In this document: positions 37,372-51,389 of the stretch, one piece after another
Layout: each line of letters starts with the position of its first letter
Numbering within the stretch: position 1 is the first letter of the stretch
DNA from: Sapria himalayana
Taxonomy: Eukaryota; Streptophyta; Magnoliopsida; Malpighiales; Rafflesiaceae
Assembly: GCA_029783825.1 (NCBI GenBank)
Contig: JAREIK010000812.1
Span: 51,727-115,726, forward strand
Direction of reading: 5' to 3'
DNA: 64,000 bases
Made by a program: the position numbers and the translations under genes
Notes under the pieces: generated by a model
What the model saw: the letters and a program-made list of their open reading frames with translations, nothing else
Database searches by the model: none
What the model was told of the DNA's origin: nothing

Positions 37372-37700
37372 TAAAATTGTGAAAATAGTTTTGGAATGAA
37401 AATAGCTAGAGATTTTTCCTTTGCTAATTTAGCAAGCTAATTTTATATATATATTCATTCGAAAAATATTAATTACTACTCTTAATTATAATCAAAATTA
37501 GCAAGGAAATAAATATAATTAGTAAGGAATTTCCGTCGTTCAAAAATCGCTAGGAATTTTTTTTATTGCTAAAATTTTGTGAAAAACACATTAACTTGGG
37601 ATAATTTGGATCTTAAATCTGTTGTTAATCTATTTTAGAGATGGGATAAGCCCAATAAGCTAGGGAAATTTCTTTTGCTATTTGAGAATTTTTTATAGTG
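37372..37700 (+). mobile_element. CACTA right terminal region with recognisable terminal inverted repeat end
   Basis: Aligned with 16268-16722: AAAATAGTTTTGGAATGAAAATAGCTAG, then GCTAATTTAGCAAG, AATTTCCGTCGTTC, CGCTAGGAA and GCTAGGGAAATT motifs. The final 20 bases, 37681-37700, read TTTGAGAATTTTTTATAGTG; their reverse complement starts CACTATAAAAAATTC, a canonical CACTA-type terminus. The preceding stretch 37136-37371 is AT-rich with an imperfect internal repeat of TAGGATATGTTTT. Confidence 0.88.
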
Positions 37701-39270
37701 TTTATTTATTTTCCTATCTGTCTATATGTCTATCTATCTATCAATGTATCTTCTATCTATCTATCTATTTATCCAACTATCTATCTATATAATTATCTAT
37801 CTGTCTGTTTGTCTATATGTCTACCTATTTATCTATCTATCAATCAATCTATCTATCTATCTATCTATTTGTCTATTTTTGTATCTATCAATTTATCTAT
37901 ATGACTTATCAATCTACATGTCTCTCTATATGTCTATCAATCTATCTGACTATTTGTATATCTCTTTATATGTCTAACTATCTAACTATCAGTCAGTATA
38001 TCTAACTATTGATATTTTAATCTCTCTATATGTCTATATGTTTATTTCATATCTGTCTATCATTATATCATTTTATATATCTATTTATCTAGCTATCTAC
38101 GTGCCTATCTATCTATCTATCTATATGTTTTTCTATCTATCTATATATTGATCTATGTATTTATGTATCTATTTTTCTACATGTCTACCAGTCTACTTTT
38201 TTAGAAGTCAACATATCTATCTATATAGCTATCTATCTATCTATCTATATATCTTTATATATATCAATATGTTTATAAAGTTATCGATGATCCGGTCTAT
38301 ATTTTTATCTATCAATTATCAATTTATTTACTCACCTATCTATATATCTTTGTATCTATCTGTCTGTCTGTCAATCTGTCTATCTATCAATCTATTATTC
38401 AATATGTTTATCTATCTATCTATATATCTAATTATCTATCTATATATCTAATTATCTATCTATCTATATATTTGTCTTTCTATCTATCTTTCTATGTATA
38501 TATCTATGTATCTATCTATTTGTTTATCTTTCTATCTGTCTATCTATTTATTTATCTATTTGTCTGTCTATCTCTATCGTTATGTATATAAGCCTATCTG
38601 TATTTCTATCTATCTATCGATCTATCTATATGTATATTTATCTATCTATAATATCTCTCTTTCCATTTATTTGTATATATGTCTAGCTATCTATATGTCT
38701 ATCTGTATATCTATCTATCAGTTTATCTATCTATCTATCTAACTATCTATTTTTCTATCTTACTATCTATTTGTCTACCTATCTAAATTGTCTAACTTTA
38801 TATTTGTCTTTCTGTCTATGTGCCTATTATCTATCTGTGAATTTTTAAATCTATCTATCTATCTCTCTACCAATCTAAATATTTGTCTATCTTTCTATCT
38901 CTTTATCTATCTATCTATCTATCTGTGATTCTTTCTTTTATCTATCTATCTATCTATCTAACTATCTGTCTATCTATATATTTGTCCATCTGTCTATCTT
39001 TTTATTAGTCTATTTGACTATCTATCTGTCTATCTATATTTCAGTCTATCAGTCTATCTATTTATTTGTTTATCTAACTATCTGTCTATCTGTATATCTA
39101 TCAATATATATCTCTCTATTTATCTATCTGATATTTCTCAACCAATCAACCTAACTATCTATCTCTCTAACTATTTAGATGTCTACGTGTCTATCTTTCA
39201 ATCTTTCTATCTAAATTTATATCTTTTTATCTTTCTGTCTATCTATCTATCTATCTATCTATCTTACTAT

Positions 39271-39302
<32 letters not shown>

Positions 39303-39573
39303 ATATCTATATATTTTAAATCTATCAATCTATCTATTTGTTCATCTATCAATCTATCTATATATCTCTCTATCAATCTGTCAATCTGTCAATCTATCAA
39401 TCTATCAATATGTTAATCTATCAATCTGTCAATCTGTCTATCTATCTATATTTATATCAATCTATCTGTCATATGACTATCTGTATTTCTTTCTATCTAC
39501 CATATTGTCTATCTAATTATATTTCAATTTGTCTATCTATCTATCTAAATGTATGTTTGTCAATCTATTTGTC

Positions 39574-39604
<31 letters not shown>

Positions 39605-41025
39605 CTCTCTCTCTCTATCTATTTCTCTATTTATCTACTTACCTATCTGTCTATCAGTCTATCTATAAATCTATCTATCTATCTCTCTATTTCTATATCT
39701 ATTTATTTATGTATCTGTCTATCTATTTATATGTCTATCTATTTATCGATCTTTCTATCGCTCTATATGTCTATCTATCTATTTGTTTATCTTTATATAT
39801 AACTATCTTTCTATCAGTCTATTTTTCTATCAGTCTATCTCTTTATATGTTTATATATCTATATGACAATTTATATATCTATCTATCTATGTATCTATCT
39901 ATCTGTCTAATTTTCTATTTGACTATCTGTCTATTTGTCTATCTATCTAACGACCTATTTGTTTATTAATCTATCAGTTTATCTATATATCTATCTATTT
40001 ATCTATTTGTCTATATGTATATTTATCTATCTATATTAATTGTGTCTTTGTTTATTGGCCTATATGTCTATTTATTTTTCTATCTATTTTTCTATCTATC
40101 AATCTATTAATCAATAAATCTAACTATCTAAATATATAATTATCTAATTATCTATCTTTCTATCTATATATATTTATAAATATTTATTTCTATATTTCTA
40201 TCTAACTATCTAATTATCTTTCTATCTGATAATCATTCTATCATTCTATTTATCAATCTATCTATTTGTCTACCTATCTACTTGTCTACCTATCTACATG
40301 TCAATCTGTCTATCAATCTTTATATATCTATCTATCTATCTGTATCTGTCTATATTTCTATTTGTATATCTTTCTATCTGTATAGCTATCTATCTATCTA
40401 TTTGTATATCTATATGTCTTTCTATATATCTATCTTTCTATCTGTATGTCTATCTATCTATCTATCCATCTATCTATGTATCTTTATATTTGTCAATCTG
40501 TCAATCTGTCGATTTGTCAATCAATCTATATGTTTATTTGTTTATATATCTATCTATCTATCTATCTGTCAATATGTCTATATGTCTATATGTCTATATA
40601 TCTATTTTCTATATATCTATCTATCTATATGTCTATCTTTATATTGATCTATCTATCTATTTGTCTATCTATCAATCTATAAATCTATAAATTTGTCTAT
40701 TTGTCTATTTATGTATCTTTTTATATGTATACATATCTATAAATTATATATAATTCTATCTATTATCTGTCTAAAAATTTGTCTATTTGTATATATATCT
40801 ATAAATTATTTGTATTTCTATCAGTTGGTCTATTTCTGTATCTATCTATTATCTATCATTCTATATTTCTATTTAACTATCTGTCTATCTATATATCGAT
40901 CTATGTATCTATGTATCTATTTGTCTACATGTCTACCTGTCTACTTGTCTACAAGTCAACCTATCTATCTTTATACCTATTTATCTATCTATCTGTCTGT
41001 CTTTATATCTATCTATTTTTCTATC

Positions 41026-41056
<31 letters not shown>

Positions 41057-43018
41057 TATATCTATCTATCTATTTATCTATCTTTAAAATAATATCTATA
41101 TTTATTTGTATATCTATTTATTGATATATCTATCTATCTTTTTGTCTATTTATCTATTTATTTATCTAACAATCTAACTATTTGTCTATTAGTGTATTTG
41201 TCTATCTATCTATCAGTCTATCTATCTATTATCTATCTATCTGTATATATCATTATGTGTCTATTTGTATATCTATATATATGTCTATCTATCAACCAGT
41301 CTATATATCTATATGACTATCTATCTATTTTTTATCTATCTATATATCTTTATATTTATCTATCTATTTTTCTAATATGTCTATCTATTTATCTGTCTAA
41401 TTATCTATCAATATATCAATCAATCAATATATATATATATATATATATATATCTAACTATCTATCTATATGTCAATCTATCACACTATCTATCAATAAAT
41501 CTATCTGTCTGTCGGTCTGTTTATCTACCTATTTATCTGTCAATCTATCTATCTTTAAAAAATCTCGATCTTTCAATCTGCTAATCTATCTATATGACTA
41601 TCTGTCAATTTGTCTATCTATCAATCTATCTATCAGTCTATCTATCTTTCTATTTATCTATCATTCGATTTGCCTCTCTATCTATCTTTATATCTTTATA
41701 TCTATCTATCTTTCTAACTAAATATTTGTCTATCTATCCGCCTATCTATTTATCTATCAATTTGTCTATCTTTATATCTGCGAATCTATCTGACTATTTG
41801 TCAATCTGTATGTCTATCTATGTGTATATCAATCTATTTGTATATTTGTCTACCTATCTATCAATCTATCAATCTATCTATATATCTTTCTATCTATCTA
41901 TCTATTTATAAAGTTATCGATCATTCTGTCTGTAATTCTATCAATTTATATACTTACCTATCATATATCTTTGTATCTATCTATCTATCTGTCTGTCTGT
42001 ATGTCTATCTATCTATTATTTTATATGTCCATCTATCTATATATCTAATTATCTATCTATATGTATAACTATTTATCTATATATCTGTCTATCTATCTAA
42101 ATTTATGTGTCTAACTGTGTATTTATCTATTTGTCTATCTATCTAGCTATTTATCTATCGATCTGTCTATCTATCTCTATTTTTATGTCTATAAGTCTAT
42201 CTGTATTTCTATCTATCTATCTATCAATATATCTATATGTATATCTATTTATCTATAATATCTAACTTTCTATTTATTTTATATATGTATATCTGTCTAT
42301 ATGTCTATCTATATATATGTCTATCAGTATATCTATTTATCTATCTATCTCTCTATCTAGTTTTCTATCAATCTGTCTTTCTATCTACCTATCTAACCTT
42401 TCTAACTATCTATTTGTCTTTATGTCTATATTTCTATTATCTATTTGTGAATTTTTAAATTTATCTATCTCTCTAACTATCTATATATATGTCTACCTCT
42501 TTATCTTTTTATCTATTTATGTATCTCTGATTCTATCTTATATCTATCTATCTATCTATCTGTATATTTGTCTATATGTCTATCTTTTTATTAGATTATT
42601 TGACTATCTATCTGTATATCTATCTCTTAGTCTATTTGTCTACCTATCTAACTATCTATCTATCGATCTATCAATCTATCAATCAATATATATGTTTATT
42701 TTTTATCTATCTTTCTATCTGTCTATCTGTCAATATGTCTATGTCAATATGTATATCTGTCTATATATCAATCCGTCTATATGTATATCTTTATATCTGT
42801 CTATCTATCTATTACTCTATCTATAAATCTATTAATCTATAAATTTGTTTATTTATGTATCTCTCTATATGTATATATCTATAAATTATATATCGGTCTA
42901 TCATTCTATCTGTATATCTGTCTATATATCTATCTATCAATCTATCTTTCTATCATTTTATCAATCAAACTATATGTCTATCTATTTATCATTCTATCAT
43001 TCTGTCTATCTATGGTCT

Positions 43019-43052
<34 letters not shown>

Positions 43053-45775
43053 ATCTATCTATCTATCTATCTTTCTATCTTTATTTATGTCTATCTATCT
43101 ATCTATTTATATGTTTATATATCTATCAAATCATTTATCTTTTTATTTCTTATCTATCAATCTTATTATCTAACAATCTAGCTCATTATCTATCGATATA
43201 TCTATTTATCTATCTGTCTGTCTATCTATCTTTCTATCAGTGTATCTATCTATATGTCTATTTGTTTTTCTTTCTATCTGTCTATAATTCTATCTATCTA
43301 TCTATCTATATAATCAACTTACCTATCAATCTAACTTTTTTTCTATCTATCTTTCTATCTATCGAATTATCTATTTGTCTATATATCTATCTATCTATTT
43401 ATATATCTATCTTTCTATCAGTCATTGTGTCTAAGTGTCTATTAGTCTATCTGTTTATCACTATATTTATTTATCTATCTATCTATCTATCTATTATCTA
43501 TTGAACTTTTTTTCGATCTATTTTCTATCTATTTTTATTTCTATTTGTCTCTCCATTATTATGTCTATTTATCAATATTTGTATCTATCTATCTGTCTAT
43601 CTATCTATATGTATATCTATCTATCTATATATATGTCTTTCTATCTATTTGTCTATCAATCTATCTATATGTCTATCTATTTATATGTCTATAAGTATAA
43701 TTATTTATCTATCCATATGCCTATCTATATTATTATCTATTTCTCTATTTTTCTATCTTTCAATCTGTCTAATAATTTATCTATCTATCTATGTATTGAT
43801 CTATATATCTGTCTATATATTTTTCTCTCAGTCTGTCTACCTATCTACCTATCTATTTGTCTATTTATTTATAAATCTATCTGTCTAACTAACTAACTAT
43901 CTATCTATCTAATTATCTATCTATATTTCTACCTATCTATTTATCTTTCTTTCTATCTCTTTATCTGTTTATATGTCTATTTATCTAGCTTTCAATTTGT
44001 CAATCTCTCAATCTATTTTAGTGTCTTTCTATCAATCTGTCTATATCTTTATGTCTCTATCTATCTTTTTGTCAATTTGTCTATCTGTCTATATTTATAT
44101 CTTTCTATCTATATATTTGCCTATCTAATTATTTATCTATTTGTATATCTATATATATTGTCAATTTATTTACTATATATCTATCTATCTATCTGTCTAT
44201 ATCTATATTTGTCTATTAATCTATCTATATGTCTATATATATATTTGTCTTTTAGTCGAAATGTTTATCTTTAAATCTACTTATATGTCTATCTATCTAT
44301 CTTTCTATGTATCTATCTCTTTGTCTATTTATGTATCTACCTATCTATCAACCTATTTACATATCTAACTGTCTATCTATTTATCTGTCAATCTTTATAT
44401 TTATCTATCTATCTGTCAATCTTTCAATATGCCAATCTATCTTTCATTCTATGTTTCTTTCTATCTTTCTATTTATCTAACACTCTATCAAACTATCCGT
44501 CTATCTATCATCTTTCTATATATGTATCTGTCTATCTATCTATCTATTTATTTATCTACTATCTATCTATCTATAAATCAATCTATCTATCTTTCTATTT
44601 GTCTATCTCTTTATCTATCAGTCTATTTAGCTGTCCTTCTATCAATCATTCTATCTGTCAATCTATCAATATATCAAAATGTATATATGTCTATATGTCT
44701 ATCTGTCTATCTACCTATATGTCTATATTTTCTTTCTATCTATCTCTATATATGTCTATCTATATATATGTATATCTTTCTTTTTGTCTCTCTATCTAAC
44801 TATCTATCTATCTATCTATTTTTCTTACTTCATGTCTAACTAACTAACTATCTATCTATATGACTAACTGACATTCTGACTATATGTCTATCTATCTATC
44901 TATATATATGTCTATTTTCCTATCTTTATATCTATCTATCTATCTACCTATCTATCTATATGTCAATCAATCTATCTGTCTAATTAACTATATGTCTATC
45001 TGTCTATTAATGAATCTATCGATCTATCTATAATACTAATTATCTTTCTCGCTATCTATCTCTCTATCTAATTATATATCTTTTTATCTATCTATCTATC
45101 TATCTATTTATATGCCTATATATATATATATCTATATATCTATCTATGTATCGATCTATCTATCAATTTTTTCTATCTTTTGATCTGTCAACTTATCCCT
45201 CTAACAATATGTCAACATTTTTTTCTATCTATCTATATATATGTATATCTGTCTATATGTCTATCTATTTATTTATCTTTCTTTCTAGCAATCTATATGA
45301 CTATTTGTCTATCTGTCTATCTATATATTTGTCTATCTATCTATCTACCTATTTATTTGTCTATCAATCTTGCTTTCTATATGTTTTTTTATCTATCTAT
45401 CTACTTGTCTACTTGTCTACCTATCAACCTATCTAACTATCTATATGTCTACATGTCTACATATCTACATGTCTAAATGTCTAACTGTCTACCTATCTAC
45501 CCATCAAGATATCTACCTATTTACTTGTATACTTGTCTACATATCTATCTATCTATCTACCCTTCTACCTATCTACATGTCTATATGTCTACCATTCTAC
45601 TTGTCTACATCTCTACCTATCTACCGGTCTATCTCTCTTCATATCTAACTCTCTAACTATCTACATATCTATCTATCTGATCTATCTATCTGTCTATATA
45701 GTAATATCTTTGTAAATTGTATATCTTTTTATCAGTCTATCTTTCTATTTGTCTATCTATTTATCTTTCTATCTG

Positions 45776-45806
<31 letters not shown>

Positions 45807-48800
45807 ATCTATTTATTTATCTATCTATCTACTAGTCTATCTATCTATATGTCTATATTTATTTGACTATCTATCTATCTATTTGTCTATCTGTCTATGT
45901 ATCTATCTTTTTATCTACCTGTATACTTGTCTATTTGTCTATATATTTATCTGTTTATCTATCTATCTATTTATCTAACTATCAATATATTTGTCAATCT
46001 ATGTATCAGTCTATTTGACTATCTGCCTATCTTTCTATCTGCCTATCTATCAATCTGTCTATCTGCATATCTATCGATCTATCTATCTATCTATTAGGCT
46101 ATTAGTATATTTGTTTATCTATCTGTTTGTCTATCTAACTATCTGTGTATCTATCTATCTATCTATCATTCTATCAATCTGTCTATGTGTCTATCTGTCT
46201 GTATCTATCTTTCTATCTATCAATGTGTCTCTATGTCTATCTATCTAATTTTATATCTATATATCTAACTAACTATCTATCTACCTATCTATTTATCAAT
46301 CTATAATATCTGTCTATCTTTCTATCTATCTGCCTATCTGTTTATTTGTCTATCTGTTTATTTGTCTATCTGTTTATTTGTCTATCAAATAATCAATCAA
46401 TCAACCAATCGAATGAACTATCTATATATCTATCTATATATCTATTTATCTATCTAATGATCTATTTATCTAACTATCAATCAATCTATCTATCTATCAA
46501 TCTATCTTTCTTTCTATTTATCTATCTAACATTATATCTATATTTTAACCTATCTACCAATATACCTATCTATCTATCTATCAATAAATATGCATATCTA
46601 TCTATCTACTTAACTATTTGTCTATATGTCTATCTATCTATCTATCTCTCTATCTATCTATCAAATAATCTATCTATCTAATTCTCTATCTATCTAATTC
46701 TTAATATATCTATATGACTATTTACATATCTGTCTGTCTATTTATCTATTATTCTAACTATCTAACTATCTATCAATTTATCTATTTATCTATTCATCTG
46801 TCAACCAATTTATTTGTTTATCTATCAAACAATTTATCAATCTTTCTATCTATCAATCTATCTATTTGACTATCTGTTAATATATCTATCTATCTATCAT
46901 TACTTCTATCTATCTATTGATCTATATGACTATTTATCTATCTTTCTATCTATCTATCTATCTTTATTTCTTTCTATTTATCTATTTATCTATATATCTA
47001 TTTGTCCATATTTTAATTGTCTCTATGTCTATATGTTTATCTATCTATATTCTATCTATTTATCTATATCTACTTGCCTATGAATCAATCAATTAATCAA
47101 TTTGTCTATTTATCTATTTGTCTATCAGATGATCTATTTATCTATCTATCAGTGTATCAATCTATATATATATTAGTCTATATGACTATATTTTTATCTA
47201 TCTATCTATCTAACTATATATTTGTCTATCGGTCTATCTATCTATCTATATATCGACCTATCTATCTATCTATCTATCTATATGTATATTAGTCTTTCTG
47301 TCTATCTGTCTTTTAATCAAATTTTTATATCTATTTATCTATCTATTTGTTTATCTATCTTTCTGTCTATCAATCTATCTATGTATCTGTCTATCTATAT
47401 ATCTATATATCTATTAATTTTCCTATCTTTCTGTATATATGCATTTCTACCATTCTATGTATCTATCTATCTATGTATCTTTCTATATAAGTAACTATCT
47501 ATCTGTCTATCTATCTATATATCTATTTGTCTATCTATATTTATGTCTATATGTCGATCCATCTATCAGTTTATTAGTCTATTAGTCGACTTGTCTATAA
47601 ATCTTTCTTTCTGTCTATCTATCTATCTACCTATCTTTCTATCTATCTATTTGTCAATTTCTCAATCTATCAATCTGTCAATCTATCAATTTATCAATCT
47701 GTCTATCTATCTATCTATCTATCTAACTATCGATATATCTATTATCTATCTATCTAACTATTTATCTATTTATATACTCGTCTATCTGTCTAGCTGTCTA
47801 TCTTTCTATCTATCCAACCATCTATCAATCTGTCTGTCTGTCAGGTAGTCTATCTATATGTCTATCTGTTATCTGTTTATCTGTCTATATATCTATCTAC
47901 CTACATATCTACCTATCTATCTACGTGTCTATCTACCTATCTATTTATCTATCTGTCTGTCTAACTATCTATTGATTTATTAGTCTGTCTATCTATCAAT
48001 TTGTCTATCTTTTATTTGTCAATCTATATATCTGACTATCTATAAACCTGTCTATATATCTATATGTTTATATATCTTCCTATCTATCTGCATAACTTTC
48101 TTTTAGTCTATTGTTTATATATCTATATTTCTATCTGTCTACCTATCTATCTGTCTATAGGTGTATCTATATATCTTTCCATCATTCTATCATTCTATCT
48201 ATCTATATATCTATGTATCTATCTATCTCTCTATTTATCTATCTATCTATCTAATCATATGTCAATTTTTCTTTCAGATTATCTTTTTATATGTCTATCT
48301 TTCTATCTATCAAACTATTTGTCAAACTGAATAAATATCTATTTATCTACATATCTATTTATCTGTCAATATGTTTATTTATCAATTTGTCTATATGTCT
48401 ATTTTTCTATCTATCTATCATTCTATCTATATATCTATTATTTGTCTATTTGTCTATCTGTCTATCTATCTATATATCTATAATATCTGTCTTTTTATCT
48501 ATTTGTCTATCTGTCTATCTATCTATCTATCTATCAAACAACCAATTTTCTATCTATCTATCTATCTATTTATTTATTTATCAATCAATATATTAATATA
48601 TATCTATATATTTATCAATCTATCTATCAATTTATCTATCTTTTTATTTGTCATCTATCTATCTACTATCTATTAATCTTTATTTTTATTTATATATTTA
48701 TCTATTTGTTTAATTCTCTATTTATCTATATATCTATTTTTATTTCTATTTAACTAACTATCTAGCTGTATATCTTTCTATCTGTCTATCTATGTATTTC

Positions 48801-49611
48801 TTTATATATATATATCTATCTATCATTGTATCCATCTATCTATTTATTTATCAATCTATTTACTTGCCTATCTATCTATCTATGTATATTTATATCTGTC
48901 TAAAATCTATATATCTATTTATCTAACTATCTATATTTGTCTAACTATCTTTTTATCAATCTATCTACTTATCTATCTATCTATTAATAAATCTATCTAT
49001 AAATCTATCTATCTATCAATCTGTCTACCTATCTATCTATCTTTTTTTCTATCTTTATATCTATCTATTTATCTATCTTTCTCTATTTATCTGTCTATAT
49101 TTATATCTCTCTATCAGTCTATCTATCTATCTGTCTATCTATAAATATGTCTATCTATCTAATTGTATATCTGTCTATATTTCTATCTATCTATCTTTTT
49201 ATTTATCTGACTATCTAAAAGTAACTCTATCTAATTGAATATGTATCTATTTGTATATATGCCTTTTTGTATATCTGCCTATTTGTAAGATTTTTCTATC
49301 TGTCTATCTATCTATTTGTAATATTTGTCTATCTGTCTATATATCTATCTATCTATCTCTTTGTCTATTAATCTATCAATCAATCTATAAATAAATATAT
49401 CTATCAATCAACAAAGCTAACTATCCATCTATCTTTCTAAATATGTTTCTAATTATCATTTTATATATTTAGTTATCGATCAATCAATCAATCTATATAA
49501 TTATCTATTTATCTATCTACCTATCTACCTACATACATATCTATCTACCTACATATCTATCTATCTATTAATCTACTTTTCTATCTATTTATCTACTTTT
49601 CTATCTATTTA

Positions 49612-49644
<33 letters not shown>

Positions 49645-51318
49645 ATTAATCTATCTATCAATTTATCTTCTTATTTATATGTCTATCTATTTATCATTTA
49701 CCCTATCTTTCAATCTGTCAATATAAATTTCTGCATATATGTCAATCTATCTATCTCTATCTATTTATCTATCTATCTATCTATTTATATGTCTATTTGT
49801 CGATTTATCTATCATTCTATCTCTCTATTTGTCTATCTTTTTAAATATATATATATCTATATATTTATCTATATATCGGACTATCATTCTATCATTCTAT
49901 TTTTCTATCTTTTTGTTTATATATTTATCTAATTGCCTATCTATCTATTTATCTAAATACTTATCTGTCTGTCTGTCTATCTATCTATAAATCAATCTTT
50001 CTATCTATATATGAGTCTATCTATTTATCAATCAATTTGTCTATATGTCTATTTGTTTATTTGTGTATATGTCTATATGTCTATTTATCTATCTTTCTAT
50101 CTATATAACTATCTATCTATCTATATGTCTATCTGACTATCTATCTAACAATCTATGTCTATTTGTCTAGATGTCTTTCTATCTATCTGTCTGTCTGTCA
50201 ATCTGTATATCTATCTATCTATCAAATGGTCTATATGTCTATTTGTGTTTCTATCTATCTATCTTTATATCTATCTCTCTATTTGTCTATCTATCAATCT
50301 ATGTATGTTCTATCTTACAATCTTTTTATTTGTTTATCTATCTATCTATCAGCTATTATTCTATTAGACTATCTATCTATCTCTCTATCTGTCTATATCA
50401 CTATTTTTCTCTCTATCTATCTATATCTATATATTTGTCTATTTGTTTATTTATCAATCTCTCTATCTATATATATGTCTAGTTATCTATATGACTTTCT
50501 ATTTGTCTATCTGTCTATCTATCTGTCTATTTGTATATCTATCTATTAGTCTATTTATCTATCTATCTCTCTCTATATCAATCAATCAATCTTTCTATCT
50601 ATGTATCTATATTTCTATCAATTTATCTATTTATATATCAATATATATATTGAGACATCTATCTTTCTCACTATCTATCTAATTATCCATATATTTTTCT
50701 ATCTATCTATTTATCTTTCTAACTCTTTATCTATCTTATAATTTCTTTAGTTATCTATCTATTTATCTACCTATTTAACTATCTTTCTAATTTCTATCAA
50801 TTTGTTATCATTTTAAGTGTCAATTGATCTATCTGACAATATCTCAATCAGTCTATTTATCTATCAATTTTTCGTTTTGTCTATTTATTTATTTCTCTAT
50901 ATGTTTATCATTATATTCATAAAACTATCTATCTATTTGTCTATCTTTTAAATTATCTATATGTCTATTTCTTTTTCTATATATATGTATATCATTCTAT
51001 CATTCTATCAACTTTATTTCTTTTTATCAATCTATATACATGACTATCTATCTATCTTTGTATCTATCATTATATCTGCATATCTAATCGATATATTTTT
51101 CGATCAATCTATCTATATAACTATCTATCTACCAATAAATCAATTTATAGATCAATTTAACTAAATATCTATCTGTCTATTTTTCTATCTATCTATCTCT
51201 TTATTTGTCAATCTATATATCTATCAATCTATATGTCAATCTGTCTATTTGTCTATCTGTCTATATGTTTATCTATCAATATGATTATCGGTCAATCAAT
51301 CAATCAATCAATCTGTCT
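37701..51318 (+). repeat. Degenerate (TCTA)n array 2, about 13.6 kb
   Basis: It starts at the first base after the CACTA terminus (TTTATTTATTTTCCTATCTG) and runs to ATCAATCAATCTGTCTCC. Variants include TCTG, TCAA/TCAATCAA, TCTTT and a TCTAC-rich subregion at 45400-45680. Nested (TA)n occurs at 41035-41056, 41428-41452, 43022-43051 and 49615-49641, and (TG)n at 39589-39605. An internal duplication at about 3.6 kb offset is visible (38.2-39.1 kb against 41.9-42.7 kb). All Ser-Ile-Tyr-Leu frames here are compositional. Confidence 0.97.
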
Positions 51319-51389
51319 CCTCTTTTGCCTCTTCTATTATCCACTTGCTGCCTCTTCTTTTTTTTTTGCTTTTTTTACTATTCTTTCTC

